Assembly: GCA_950022295.1 (NCBI GenBank)
Contig: OX465595.1
Location: 428,104,270-428,168,269 of the forward strand
Source of the DNA: Bromus sterilis
Lineage: Eukaryota; Streptophyta; Magnoliopsida; Poales; Poaceae
Direction of reading: 5' to 3'
Length of the DNA stretch: 64,000 nucleotides
Positions 22,790 to 34,106 of this stretch are shown piece by piece. The notes beneath the pieces are model-generated. The model saw only the letters and a list, made by a program, of their open reading frames with translations. It ran no database searches and was not told where the DNA came from. The translations under genes and the position numbers were made by a program. Position 1 is the first letter of the stretch. The number at the start of each line of letters is the position of its first letter.

Positions 22790-24693
22790 AAGTCGTCCCG
22801 CGGTTGCGACTTAATGGTTGATATGCAACTGGGGGTGGACATGAAAAAGTCAACCCACAGTTTCGAGTCGGTGATCGACTTGCAACTAGTGTGGGAAAAG
22901 GAACAAGTCAACCCCCTTTTGCGAATCGGTGGTCGACTTGGAACTAGAGCGGAGAAATGAAAAGTCGTCCCTAATTGCGAGTCGGTGGTCAACTTGCAAA
23001 TGTGGTGAAAAATGAAAAAGTTGACCCACACTTGCGAATGGCTTGTCGATTTACAACTGGTATGGAAAATGGAAAAAAAAATCAAATCACAGTTGCGAGT
23101 CGTTGATCAACTTGCAACTGAAGAGAAAAATGAAAAATCAACCCACATTTGTGAGTGAGTAGTCGAATTGTAACTGGTGTGAAAAATATATAAAAAGTCA
23201 ACCCACAGTTGTGAGTCGGTGATCGACTTGCAATTCGTGTGGAAAACTAAAAAAATTAAATCACCTGTTGCGAGTTGGTTGTCGACTTGCAACTGACTTA
23301 GAAAGTGAAAAGTTAACCCCACAGTTACGAAACTGTGGTCTACTTGCAACCGAGATAGAAAATGAAAAAATCAACCCCATAGTTCGAGTTCGTGGTTGAC
23401 TTGCAACTAAGGTGAAAAATGAAAATTCAACCCCTTAGTAGCCAGTTGGTGGTCGACATGCAACTAGAATGAAAAATGAAAAGGTCACCCCACAGTTGTG
23501 AGTCAGTGCTGGACTTGCAACTCGGGGGGAAATAAAAAGGTCGACTCCTAGTTGTGAGTCGATGGTTAACTTGCAACTGGGTGTGGAAAATAAAAAAAAT
23601 GAACCCCCTCCCCATCCTAGTTGCGAGTCGATGGTCGACTTGCAACGAAAGTGGAAATAAAAAATGAACCCTCAATTGCGAGTTGATCGTCGACTTGCAA
23701 CTAGAGCGAAAAGTGAAAAATCATCCCTCAATTGCGAGTCGATGGTCGACTTGGAAGTTTAGCGGAAAAATAAAAAAGGCGACCCTCAGTTGTGAGTAGT
23801 TGGTCGACTTGCAACTGGGGCAAAAATAAAAACTGAAAACCAAGTTGTAAGTCGATGGTCGACTTGCAACAAGAGCGAAAAATGAAAGCAGACCCAGTTA
23901 CGACTCGTTGATGGACTTGCAACTGAGAAAAATAAGTCAGGCCTAGTTGTGACTCGTTGGTGGATTTGAACTGATAAAAATAATCCGGAACCATTTGCGA
24001 CTCGTTGGTGGACTTGCAACTGAGAAAAAAAGCCGGACCCAGTTGCGACTCGTTGGTGGACTTGCAACTGAGAAAAATAAGTTGGAACCAGTTGCGACTC
24101 GTTGGTGGACTTGCAACTGAGAAAAAAAATCGGACCCAGTTGCGACTCGTTGGTGGACTTGCAACTAAGAAAAAAATTGAACTCAGTTGCAACTCGTTGG
24201 GGGACTTGCAAATGAGAAAAAAAGTCGGACCCAGTTGCGACTCGTTGATTGACTTGCAACTAAGAAAAAAAATTGGACCTAGTTGCGACTCGTTGGTGGA
24301 CTTGCAACTGAAAATAATAAGTCAGACCCAGTTGCGACTCGTTGATGGACTTGCAACTGAGAAAAAAATCGGACACAGTTGCGACTCGTTGGTGGACTTG
24401 CAACTAAGAAAAAAACGAACCCAGTTACAACTCGTTGGGGAACTTGCAAATAAGAAAAAAAGTCGGACCTAGTTGCGAATCGTTGATGGGCTTGCAACTA
24501 AGAAAAAAAATCGAACCTAGTTGAGACACGTTGGTGGACTTGCAACCGAGAATAATATGTCGGACTTAGTTGCGACTCGTTGGTGGACTTGCAACTAAAA
24601 AAATTTAGACCCAGTTGCGACTCGTTGGTGGACTTGAAACTAAAAAAAAATCGGACCCAGTTGCGACTCGTTGGCGGATTTGCAACTGAGAAA
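22790..24693. repeat. Tandem array of about 36 palindrome-bearing minisatellite units
   Basis: Each unit contains a core of the form gttgcgagtcgatggtcgac followed by ttgcaac, whose two arms are nearly inverse complements (gttgcgagtcga against tcgacttgcaac). Two subtypes lie in order. From 22790 to about 23890 the units are mostly 55-65 bp, degenerate, with variants of the tgg-tcgac core. From about 23890 to 24693 they are about 48 bp and more uniform, with cgttggtggacttgcaac and an A-rich spacer followed by tcggaccca. Frames such as the repeated VASPPTSRNW on the minus strand only mirror the repeat. No element boundary is visible at either edge. Confidence 0.9.
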
Positions 24694-25411
24694 ATCGATT
24701 TTAATAATATGATAAATTTAAAAAGTATTATAACTTTAATCAAACATATAAAATAAAAAGGTGAGAAGAAAAAAAAGTAAAAATGAAAATAACGCAAGTC
24801 AACTCGCGACAACAATTATGTATCGAAGCCATGTATCAAATACAATATTTTTTCCAACTTTTATAAAAACTTCTCCAAAAGACATATACATGAATTTTGG
24901 AAAAAAGAAAAATAAAACAAATGGGTCTATTGTTGTGTTATCCCCTCAACTAGTAAAAACACACAAAAATTATCTCTCCTAAAAATATGTATAAAAAATG
25001 GATACGAATAAGGGGTAGATCGTTCCTAATAAAAACACACACAATACTAGCTCCTAAATATCAAAAAATTCAAAAGGAAAACAAAAAAATACATGTCCCC
25101 TAAATATAAAAAATAAAATAAATCTACTAGGGAGGTGAACCAGGCCTTGTCAAATCTCCCCGTCACCATGTTGCCTAGGCGGAAAAAGAATCAAAAAAAG
25201 GAAACCCGTTACCACGTTGCCCAGGCGGAAAAAGAATCAAAAAAGGAAAGAACATCTCGGCCTGTGAAAGAAGTGGGCTCTGGAGCAAGGAAGACGGGGT
25301 ACAGATCGCTTCACGCGAAAAAAAATACACTGCAGAATTCAATGGTCCAAGACATGCATGTGACTTTGTTAAAGCACATGTACATATGCAATAGCAAAAC
25401 CGATATATATA
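24694..25411. other. A-rich intergenic DNA, nothing recognised
   Basis: Low-complexity A-rich sequence, with two near-identical stretches containing gttgcc(t/c)aggcggaaaaag at about 25170 and 25216. No supported gene. Confidence 0.5.
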
Positions 25412-25765
25412 TATAGGGTGAGACTATTCGTCATCCTGGGTGAGGAATAACTTTGTCTTATTTCATAAATTTTGTCTTATTTCATACATAAAAAAAGAAC
25501 GTAAAAAATATAATCGCCGTAAAATATATTTTATATTACGTAAAATTACAAAGGTAAAAATGATGGTGTAAAATATACATAAAATGTAATTTTTTTGATC
25601 TTATGATCAATATTTTTGTTTTTTTATATCAAAATTTATAAAGTGAATCCATATTAATGTAACTATTTGTATTACAAATGTAAAAAATTATGAAAGGTTC
25701 GTAAAATTACCTCGGGTGAAGAATAAATTATTCTGTAACCTGGGTGATATATATATTTATATATA
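25412..25765. mobile_element. Possible small non-autonomous element between (TA)n tracts
   Basis: A 350-bp AT-rich segment bounded by tatatatata on both sides. Left end cctgggtgaggaataa and right-end cctcgggtgaagaataa and cctgggtgat are similar direct, not inverted, copies. The class is unclear. Confidence 0.3.
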
Positions 25766-25789
25766 TACCAGATGCAGTATGATGTATTC

Positions 25790-26237
25790 CTGAAGGATAT
25801 AACAAGAGAGCAGCCAAGAGAATGAATGAATTATCAAGTAGTAGTGTAGTTTGCTTGTGAATTAACCACATAATTAATTACCGGGAGGAGCACCAGAGCA
25901 ACGAACATGCATGGCCAACCAGACCAAGCGCCAGCCGATCGCCGCCGGTGCAGCGCAGCGCAGCCAGTCCTTCCTGTACATACAGAACAGGATCCCGTCG
26001 GTCCTCGAAGGTGGAGACGGCCGGCGCGCGGCGGAGAGGCAGACGGGGAGGCGCCTCTTCCATTCCACCCGGCGGCCGACTCCGAGGACGAGAGGAGGAG
26101 GAGGAGGCGTGCGTAGAGGTCTGTCCGGCAGGCGTTGCATTGCCGATGACGAGAAAGGCGATGAGAATCCATCCTGAGCTGCTCCGTCTCCACGCCACCA
26201 ACTTGAGCTCCCTCTCCGACCGACTCTTTGCCTTTAA
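25790..26237 (-). pseudogene. GC-rich gene-like fragment cut by the Tekay LTR, unidentified
   Basis: GC content rises sharply from 25870 to 26200. A minus-strand frame (up to 26240, ending near 25878) contains a hydrophobic stretch GWILIAFLVIGNATPAG and a long Arg/Pro-rich section. Other frames are open as well. The right side is cut exactly where the truncated LTR begins, so any first exon and promoter are gone. No family recognised. Confidence 0.25.
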
Positions 26238-29205
26238 TTTGACTTGGCTATCCTGTACTACGACTACATAGAGTTGAGATGAGAGGCGCACACGAGTCCA
26301 TCTAATCTTGATCACCACTTCAATACACAACCATGGATCCTTCCTCGACTTCCCCACGAGGAAGCAATCCAAAGCACTCACACTTATCTTGCGATTTTTA
26401 GAGTATCCATTTGAGTTGTCTAATAATCAAGTAAAGATCTCCAAGCAGTCCATAACCGCGGACACGGCTATTCGAATAGTTCATTAACCCTGCAGGGGTG
26501 TACTTCTTCACATACGTAGCTACCACTTACCGCCTAGAACTCGTCACCTTCAAGCGGTGTCGGCGAGGATAGTACCACGACACTTACCTCACGGCTCCAA
26601 CTCTAGTCCAGGGAATCGCCTATCTGAGTTGCACCCCAATCGGGAATCCGGCCGGGGTTTCCGTTCAGGACCCAGACGATGTATGGACGGTCCGACAAGC
26701 CCACCTCGACGGATGGTGCTGCGCTTGCCTAAAACCGTGCTACGTTATGAAAGAAAATAGAATAAAGTTAACCCATGCGAATCCTGGACCCTAGTCGGGG
26801 TGAGTTAATAGGTCGAGAGGGGTCAATGAGCCCAACATGTGGTAGTAATCTGTGTCTTGGATCACAACACAAGAACTCGGGGCCTAGGGCAGTGTAAATG
26901 AGACAACCCACTGTGTACTCCTACACAGCCTCTCATTGTTCACTTATTTTAGGGTGACTTCATCAACACGTTACCACCTTGTTGCATGTGTTCACTACCA
27001 TCCCGATACATCACCCAGATGGATCAACTTCATTGCAAACAACTCTAGCATGGCATAGCAAAACATGGATGAAGGGCCACATGATGAGCACAAACAATCT
27101 TGTATCTGCTAGGTTGAGGTTTGCTTAATACTGTGGCAGCAATGATAGGTCATGCAAAGGATGGGTTCAACTAGCGGTAGAACGGTAACATTTGAATCAC
27201 CTAATCATGCATAAGAGAACAAGAGGGAAACTGGGTTTTTATAGATATGATCAAAGGGGGTTTGCTTGCCTTAATGTCGAGACTCGGGGGGTGCCACTCT
27301 TCGGAGAAACAGGGACTACGTCCGGCGATGGATCTTTCGAGAAGAAGCAAACACCGAGACAACAAAGTATAAACATCACATTGCAATGCACATTCAAGAA
27401 TGAAACATGGCATGGTACTGATGTGATCTATGTTCAATTTGCAACAAGTTAATTGAAGTTGATTTGAAAAGGAATTCAAATTCAAACTCCAAATGTTCTT
27501 CAAAATATCCCAAGTTGCATTTGCTAATGTTTGGATATGGTAAACCATGTGGTCATGTGTATGATATGCCTCTGATGTTCATGTGATAAGGTTGGCATTG
27601 CAAAGATTTAATTTGAAATGATTTAAAAATTTATTTTGAATTATTCCAAATAAGCCAAATAGCTAAATGCTACTGGTTCATCATCATAGATGTGTTTTTC
27701 ATCCATGAAAGTATGATATTTGGAATCCTTGCATTTTTCTGATGATTTTTCATATATTATTTGTTTGATTTGGAGTTATGGTTTAAAAGTTATTGAATTT
27801 CAAAGATTTAAGCAATTTCTGGAATTCTGTTAAATAGAAAAGGGACTTATTGCGCAAGCATGACATCAGCATGACGCATGGGGGCGCTGACCAGTCAACT
27901 GACACGCGGGGCCCATCTGTCAATGACTCAGGGGGTTAACCCCGTTTTAATTAAAACTTAACAGGGGATTAAGGGGGTGGGTCCCACCCGTCAGTGAGAG
28001 AAAGAGAGAGATTAGGAGGGGGGTTAGCCAGGCCGGCCGGCGTTTAGCCGCCGGTGGCCAAACCGCACGGCGGCGCTCACTGGAGCGGGTGGCTCCGGCC
28101 ACGGGAGGCCACGGCAAGGGCACCAGAGCGTGCCCCTTGCACGTGCGCACCCAGGGGAGGCACCCACAGCGGGGACGAGCTCCCGCGGCGGCCGAGCTCG
28201 GGCTCGACGGAGTTGGCGACGCCGGGGGCTAGAGCGAGCGGGGTTAGGGGGGAAAGAACCGAGGCCTCACCGTGAGTGCGTTGGAGAGGCCGGAGGAGGC
28301 AGAGGAGCAGCTGCGGCGATGAATTCGCCGGAGGAAAACCACGGCGGCTGGAGCGCTTCGGCGAAGTTGGCGTCGCCGGAGTGGCTTCTCGGCTCCAATT
28401 GGGGGTTCAAGGCGGCGTAGAAGACCTCGGTGGAGCTGCTGGACATGCCCTCGCGGCGAGCAGGGCACGGTGGCCGCGTGGATGCTCGAAGGCGGCGACG
28501 GTGGCGCTCGAACGTGGTGCGGGAGGCGAGACAGAGGGCGAGAGAGACTGCGAGGGGAGGGGAAAACGGATGGGGACGGCGAGGGAAGTCTCCAGGCGTC
28601 CAAAGGCGAGGGGGGTAGGCTAGGGGAAGCAGGAGGTGGCGCCGGCGGCCATGGCATGGTCGCCACGCACCACTGCCCTTGCCTGCCTGAGGAAGAAGAC
28701 AAGAAGGAGGGTGAGCCGGGCCAGGCTACTGGGCCAGCTGGGCCAAAAGGTAAGGGGGCTCTGTCCTTTTTCTTTTCTTTTAATGCTTTCTGTTTCATTT
28801 GTTTTGCTCTGAAAAAAATATCAAAGCATTTTTAAAAATCCCCAAAATTTTATCTTGGACATATGTGACAGAAAGCTAGTCACTCCCAAGTTTTGAAGAT
28901 TTTTGGAATTCAAATTATTTGAATCCAATTCAAATAGCATTTAAATTTAATTTCCAAGCCTCTGTTTGAATATTTGAAAAATCCATGAGCATGGGTTTGA
29001 CTCCAAATCATTTTTAAAATGATCATACTCATTTATAGGACTTTTCAAAATTTTTTGGAGGAATTTTGGAAAAACTTTTTATCTGGCCTTTTATTTAAAT
29101 TCTTTTTGAGGCTTTTCCAAATCCCCAATTCTTAAACCATAGAATTTAAACATGATGCAATTATTTCTAGTAATAAAAGCACATACCAAAACTAGGGTTG
29201 TGACA
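26238..29205 (-). repeat. Tekay LTR 1 (3' LTR), truncated
   Basis: Matches the other two LTRs from tttgacttggcta onward but lacks the 920-odd bases that precede this point in LTR 2 (34107-35024), which is the U5-side end. The right edge is complete at ttgtgaca. GC-rich sequence at 28000-28700 gives long but compositional frames. Confidence 0.9.
26448..26503 (-). promoter_or_regulatory. Conserved palindromic LTR block, Tekay version (LTR 1)
   Basis: ccataaccgcggacacgg, then palindrome ctattcgaatag (26468-26479), then palindrome ccctgcaggg (26488-26497). Repeated in LTR 2 and LTR 3. Confidence 0.75.
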
Positions 29206-32200
29206 ACTCGCCCCCACTCAAAAGAATCTCGTCCTGAGATTCAGAAGTAGTCGGGAAGATGGTGGGGTATTCAACTCGAAGACGATCTTCTCGTTCCCAG
29301 GTGGCTTCCTTCTCAGAATGGTTGGACCACTGCACTTTGAGGAACTTGATCTTCTGACGCCGGGTGGTACGCTCAGCTTCATCGAGGATACGGACAGGAT
29401 ACTCTCGATACGACAGGTTTTCTTGGAGATCAAGCGTTTCGTGGTCTACTTCGCGGATGGGGTCCTTGAAGCAACGCCTGAGTTGAGATACGTGGAAGAC
29501 ATCGTGAACCTGAGAAAGATGCGGTGGTAGTTCAAGTTGGTAGGCAACTTCTCCACGTTTAGCTAGAATGCGAAAGGGGCCTATGTAACGTGGGGCCAAT
29601 TTGCCTTTGATACCGAAGCGATGGGTTCCCTTCAGAGGAGTAACCCGGAGGTAAGCTTTCTCGTCCATCTCGTAGCTCTCTGGCCTATGATGACGATCAT
29701 AGTAGCTCTTCTGACGAGACTGGGCTGTTTTCAATTGCTCACGAACAATGCGAACCTTCTCTTCTGCTTCCTGGATCATATCCGGTCCAAAGAATTGTCT
29801 TTCACCGGTTTCTGACCAGTTCAATGGTGTTCGACATTTTCGTCCATAGAGAAATTCAAAGGGTGCCATGCCCAAGCTAGACTGGAAGCTGTTGTTATAA
29901 GCAAACTCGGCAAATGGAAGAGATTTCTCCCAACTCTTTCCGAATGAGATAACACAGGCTCTGAGCATGTCTTCGAGAATTTGATTGACTCTTTCTACTT
30001 GACCACTTGACTGGGGATGAAAGGCGGTGCTAAAGGAGAGACGGGTTCCCATAGCATTTTGAAAACTTTCCCAAAATCGAGAGGTGAAAAGACTTCCACG
30101 GTCTGAATTGATTTCCAAAGGAACACCATGGAGAGAAACGATCCGGGAGACATATAAATCCGCCAACTGGCTAGCAGTTATACTCTCGCGAACAGGAAGG
30201 AAATGAGCAACTTTGGAAAGACGGTCAATGACCACGAAGATGGCATTGTTTCCCTTCTGAGACTTTGGAAAGCCAGTGATGAAATCCATACTGACTTTAT
30301 CCCATTTCCACTCAGGAATGGCTAAAGGTTGAAGAGTTCCAGCAGGTCTTTGATGCTTTGCTTTCACACGACGACAAACATCGCACTCAGCAACAAATTG
30401 AGCGATTTCTCGCTTCATCCTAGTCCACCAAAATCTCTGGCGTAGATCTTGATACATCTTAGTACTACCAGGATGAATCGAGAGAGGGGTGTCATGGGCT
30501 TCCTTAAGGATCTGCTGCCTTAGATTCCTATTCTTCGGAACTACCATCCTATTCTCGAAGTACACAGTACCTTCATTGTCTAGGGTAAAACATTTTGCCT
30601 TACCGCTAGCAATGTTCTGCTTGATATATCGGATACCTCGAGCACGTTGTTGAACAGCTTTGATTTGATCCTCAAGGGCTGGTTTCACAATCAAGGTGGA
30701 AAGGAATCCATGAGGAACAATCTCGAGATTCATCTTCCGAAATTCCTCATAGAGAAGTGGTTGATACTGTAACATGAGGTTGTTACAATACGACTTACGA
30801 CTTAGTGCATCAGCCATGACATTGGCTTTGCCTGGGGTGTAAGAGATACTCAAGTCGTAATCTTTTATCAACTCTATCCAGCGTCTTTGCCTGAGGTTAA
30901 GATCTGGTTGGGTGAATATGTATTTGAGGCTTTGGTGATCGGTATAGATTTCACAACGATTACCAAGGAGGTAATGTCGCCAAGTCTTCAGGGCATGAAC
31001 TACGGCAGCGAGTTCAAGATCATGGGTAGGATAGTTATCTTCATGTGGACGCAACTGGCGTGAAGCATAAGCTACCACATGTCGATCTTGCATAAGTATG
31101 CATCCTAACCCTTGCCGTGAAGCATCACAATAGATCTCGAAATCCCTTTTGGTGTCTGGAGGTGCAAGTACGGGTGCAGAAGTCAATCTTCTTTTTAGCT
31201 CTTGAAAGCTTTCCTCGCACTTGGGGGTCCATAGAAATTTCTTATCTTTCTTGAGGAGTTCAGTTAGAGGCTTTGCAACTTTAGAAAAGTTCTCGACGAA
31301 GCGACGGCAATAGCTGGCTAGGCCAAGAAAACTCCTAACTTGCTTAACCGATTCAGGTGGAGTCCAGTCAAGGACGGCCTGAACTCTCTCGGGATTGACT
31401 GCAATGCCTTTTGCAGAAATCACGTGGCCTAAGTAGGTCACTTCTGGTAGCCAAAATTCACACTTGGAGAATTTAGCATAAAGGCGATGCTCTCTAAGTT
31501 TCATCAATACCAGCCTAAGATGTTCTGCGTGCTCTTCTTCATTCTTCGAGTAGATGAGAATGTCATCAAGATAAACCACAACAAATTTTTCTAAGTACTC
31601 CATGAAGATCGAATTCATCAAGCGCGAAAAAGTGGCTGGGGCATTGGTTAAACCGAAGGACATGACGGTGTACTCATAAAGACCATAACGAGTAGTGAAA
31701 GCCGTCTTGGAAATGTCCTCGTTTCTGATTTTGATTTGATGATAGCCTAATCTCAAATCCATCTTGGAGAAGACAGAGGATCCAGCAAGTTGATCATAAA
31801 GATCATTGATCCTGGGAAGTGGGTACTTGTTCTTTATCGTCGCTAGATTTAGCGGACGATAGTCTACACACATCCTTTCTGTTCCATCTTTCTTCGTTAC
31901 GAACAGAACGGGGCAACCCCATGGCGATGAGCTAGGGCGGATGAAGCCTTTTGCCAACGAAGCTTCAAGTTGGATTTTAAGCTCAACTAACTCATGTGGG
32001 GCCATCCTATATGGGCGTCTAGAAATTGGGGTTGTGCCTGGTATAAGATCCACTATGAATTCCACAGACCTGTCGGGTGGCATTCCCGGCAGCTCTTCTG
32101 GAAAGACATCCGGAAAGTCAGAAACTATCGGGATATCCTCAAGGTTAGGAAGGGGATGTTCATTCAACGAATATAGCTGGGTTTCTGAACCTTGAGATGT

Positions 32201-33652
32201 GAAATGGACTATCTTGCCGGAAGGATGAGTGAGTTGGACTGATTTAGTGGCACAATCAATCTTGGCACGGTGTTTGGACAACCAATCCATACCTAAGATG
32301 ATATCGATATCTGAAGATTTGAGGGCTATGAGAGAAGCAAGGAATACAACATCCTCAACAGCAATTTCATTGTCATGACTTACCCTACTGGTACGCCATG
32401 TGGATCCTGGAGTTTTGATCATGAAAGGGTTAGGCAGCTCCTCAAATGAAATGTCATGCAGGAGTGCGAACTTTTCAGATAAAAAGGAATGAGAAGCTCC
32501 AGAATCAAATAGAACAGAAGCAGGTTTGGAGTTGACAGGAAGTGTACCGAGTACAACCTTCGTATCCTCTTGGGCTTCTTTGATGGTGGCATGGTTCACA
32601 CGTCCGTATTCAACAATAGCGGACTTGGCTTTGGAAGGCTTTGGTGGCTTAGCTTTGGCTTTATGTTTTGGACGAGGAGGAACATTCTCTTGCATAGAAC
32701 ACTGTCGTGCAATGTGGCCAGGATTATCACACTTGTAGCACAAACGGTTGTTAGGTTGTGGAGTTTGAATGGCAAGCTCTCTACTATCTTTCTGGGTTTT
32801 CTTGCTTTCTGGAGAGGGTCTTGGAATCAAGTGTGAAGGAATGGCACTAGTCGGGATCCAAATTCGACGTTTCTGAGAACCTAAACTAGAAGAAGAAGCA
32901 AGATCACGATCACGCTTGCGAGACTCTTCAAAGACCTCATTTCCATGCTCAGCTCTGAATGATCTATTGACCAAATCCTCGAAGTTGACGAATTCAAGGA
33001 GATTGAGATCATGACGAAGGACAGGGCTAAGTCCCTTGCGGAACCTTGCTTGCTTCTTGGCATCGGTTGATATCTTCTCAGGGGCATAACGAGAAAGTCG
33101 GTTGAACTCGGTTCTGTACTGATGAACAGTCATATTTCCCTGAGATAGGGTGCAGAACTCTTCCCTCTTTCTTTCCATCAGCTCATCCAGAATGTGGTAC
33201 CCTTGGAAGGCATCACGGAACTCCTGCCAAGTCACTACGTGACCATCAGGCTGCATTGCAACAAAACTTTCCCACCATTCACCAGCAGCACCTTCCAGAA
33301 AGTATGCCGCAAACATCACACGATCATCTGGAGAAACATGGGCCGTCTCAAGCTTACGCTCGATGGAACGGAGCCAATCATCGGCAACAAGGGGCTCAGA
33401 TGAACATCGGAAAACTGGCGGGTTCAAAAGGATAAAATCCTGGATGGATATTACCGCATCTCGCCGAAGAGAAGTATTCTTCTCAATGAGCTCCAAAAGG
33501 CGTGTTTGATCACGTCGATTTCGTTCAGCCTCCATCATGATTTCCGCTGCAGAAGGCGGCGAAGGAGGATCATCATCACCACTTTGATTACCGTGACCAG
33601 ATTCAACACATCTAGTTCCACCTGACATTCTGTGTGATAAAAAAATCAACAA
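29192..33652 (-). CDS. Tekay-type Gag-Pol polyprotein, left copy (1486 residues)
   Basis: A single uninterrupted frame. In order: Gag capsid-like region (about 70-245, with FLEGAAGEWWESF), CCHC zinc knuckle (305-318), aspartic protease (DSGAS, 383-387), reverse transcriptase (about 545-735, catalytic YLDD 694-697), RNase H (D843, E880, D905, D948), integrase with zinc-binding HHCC region (about 1053-1093) and D1123, D1184, E1220 (D,D35E), and a chromodomain at 1418-1467 (FLKVQWSNHSEKEATWERED). MSGGTRC at residue 9 is a plausible alternative start. The last few codons lie inside the 3' LTR. Odd point: the zinc knuckle reads CYKCDNPGHIARQC, with Asp309 where the right copy and the family have Gly. 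Other differences from the right copy are G124, P372 and P916. Activity cannot be judged from sequence alone. Confidence 0.95.
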   Translation of the reverse strand: MLIFLSHRMSGGTRCVESGHGNQSGDDDPPSPPSAAEIMMEAERNRRDQTRLLELIEKNTSLRRDAVISIQDFILLNPPVFRCSSEPLVADDWLRSIERKLETAHVSPDDRVMFAAYFLEGAAGEWWESFVAMQPDGHVVTWQEFRDAFQGYHILDELMERKREEFCTLSQGNMTVHQYRTEFNRLSRYAPEKISTDAKKQARFRKGLSPVLRHDLNLLEFVNFEDLVNRSFRAEHGNEVFEESRKRDRDLASSSSLGSQKRRIWIPTSAIPSHLIPRPSPESKKTQKDSRELAIQTPQPNNRLCYKCDNPGHIARQCSMQENVPPRPKHKAKAKPPKPSKAKSAIVEYGRVNHATIKEAQEDTKVVLGTLPVNSKPASVLFDSGASHSFLSEKFALLHDISFEELPNPFMIKTPGSTWRTSRVSHDNEIAVEDVVFLASLIALKSSDIDIILGMDWLSKHRAKIDCATKSVQLTHPSGKIVHFTSQGSETQLYSLNEHPLPNLEDIPIVSDFPDVFPEELPGMPPDRSVEFIVDLIPGTTPISRRPYRMAPHELVELKIQLEASLAKGFIRPSSSPWGCPVLFVTKKDGTERMCVDYRPLNLATIKNKYPLPRINDLYDQLAGSSVFSKMDLRLGYHQIKIRNEDISKTAFTTRYGLYEYTVMSFGLTNAPATFSRLMNSIFMEYLEKFVVVYLDDILIYSKNEEEHAEHLRLVLMKLREHRLYAKFSKCEFWLPEVTYLGHVISAKGIAVNPERVQAVLDWTPPESVKQVRSFLGLASYCRRFVENFSKVAKPLTELLKKDKKFLWTPKCEESFQELKRRLTSAPVLAPPDTKRDFEIYCDASRQGLGCILMQDRHVVAYASRQLRPHEDNYPTHDLELAAVVHALKTWRHYLLGNRCEIYTDHQSLKYIFTQPDLNLRQRRWIELIKDYDLSISYTPGKANVMADALSRKSYCNNLMLQYQPLLYEEFRKMNLEIVPHGFLSTLIVKPALEDQIKAVQQRARGIRYIKQNIASGKAKCFTLDNEGTVYFENRMVVPKNRNLRQQILKEAHDTPLSIHPGSTKMYQDLRQRFWWTRMKREIAQFVAECDVCRRVKAKHQRPAGTLQPLAIPEWKWDKVSMDFITGFPKSQKGNNAIFVVIDRLSKVAHFLPVRESITASQLADLYVSRIVSLHGVPLEINSDRGSLFTSRFWESFQNAMGTRLSFSTAFHPQSSGQVERVNQILEDMLRACVISFGKSWEKSLPFAEFAYNNSFQSSLGMAPFEFLYGRKCRTPLNWSETGERQFFGPDMIQEAEEKVRIVREQLKTAQSRQKSYYDRHHRPESYEMDEKAYLRVTPLKGTHRFGIKGKLAPRYIGPFRILAKRGEVAYQLELPPHLSQVHDVFHVSQLRRCFKDPIREVDHETLDLQENLSYREYPVRILDEAERTTRRQKIKFLKVQWSNHSEKEATWEREDRLRVEYPTIFPTTSESQDEILLSGGELSQP
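29206..29219 (-). promoter_or_regulatory. Polypurine tract, left internal region
   Basis: Minus-strand GAGTGGGGGCGAGT directly before the 3' LTR. The same tract is at 37993-38006. Confidence 0.8.
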
Positions 33653-34090
33653 TCAGAGTAGGATTTATGATGGAATCAAAGCAAGGATGACACAATTTAA
33701 TAGCGGAAAAGATTGTAATGCAAAAGCATTGGAACTACTGGAAACACGGGACAAATCGGACAGCATAACGGCTGTACCGGGGTGGAAAAATGAATCAACC
33801 TGCAAGAAAGATCAGAACCTTCTCAAAAGGTTTGAAGAAAAGGTGACTCTAGACGGCCAAAACAATCCTACAGCTAAGGAGAGTCAAACAACGAGATGTT
33901 CTAGTATAGACATAGAAGAGCCTAGTCCTATCTTCCCGTAGAAAAGATGAGGGTGACTCAGAACTCAGATCGATGAGGATAAGGAGAAAAATGAAGCCTT
34001 ACGTTGTTCCCTTATACCCAAAGTAACTATATAACTATAGAATGCTAGACTCGACTTCGGCCAAGGTTTACTAATCCTACAGGCAGTCCT
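33653..34090 (-). other. 5' leader of left Tekay unit
   Basis: About 440 bases between primer site and the polyprotein start, with no frame of its own on the coding strand. It is expected to hold packaging and translation signals, none of which I can point to. The counterpart is 42440-42877. Confidence 0.7.
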
Positions 34091-34102
34091 GCTCTAATAC
34101 CA
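34091..34102 (-). promoter_or_regulatory. Primer-binding site (tRNA-iMet type), left unit
   Basis: Minus-strand TGGTATTAGAGC, one mismatch from the usual TGGTATCAGAGC, four bases from the LTR. The right unit has the same site at 42878-42889. Confidence 0.9.
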
Positions 34103-34106
34103 AGTC

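Noticed and set aside
22759..24815. Proteins with repeated VASPPTSRNW or LQLRKK segments in the minisatellite; also a CRISPR-like look of regular repeats
   Set aside because: The frames mirror the tandem unit and are open on both strands. There is no repeat-spacer pattern with unique spacers, and the context is a plant genome.
28000..28840. Pro/Ser/Arg-rich frames up to 184 residues in each Tekay LTR (also 36734-37622 and 45522-46436)
   Set aside because: Compositional frames in the GC-rich part of the LTR, broken differently in each of the three LTRs.
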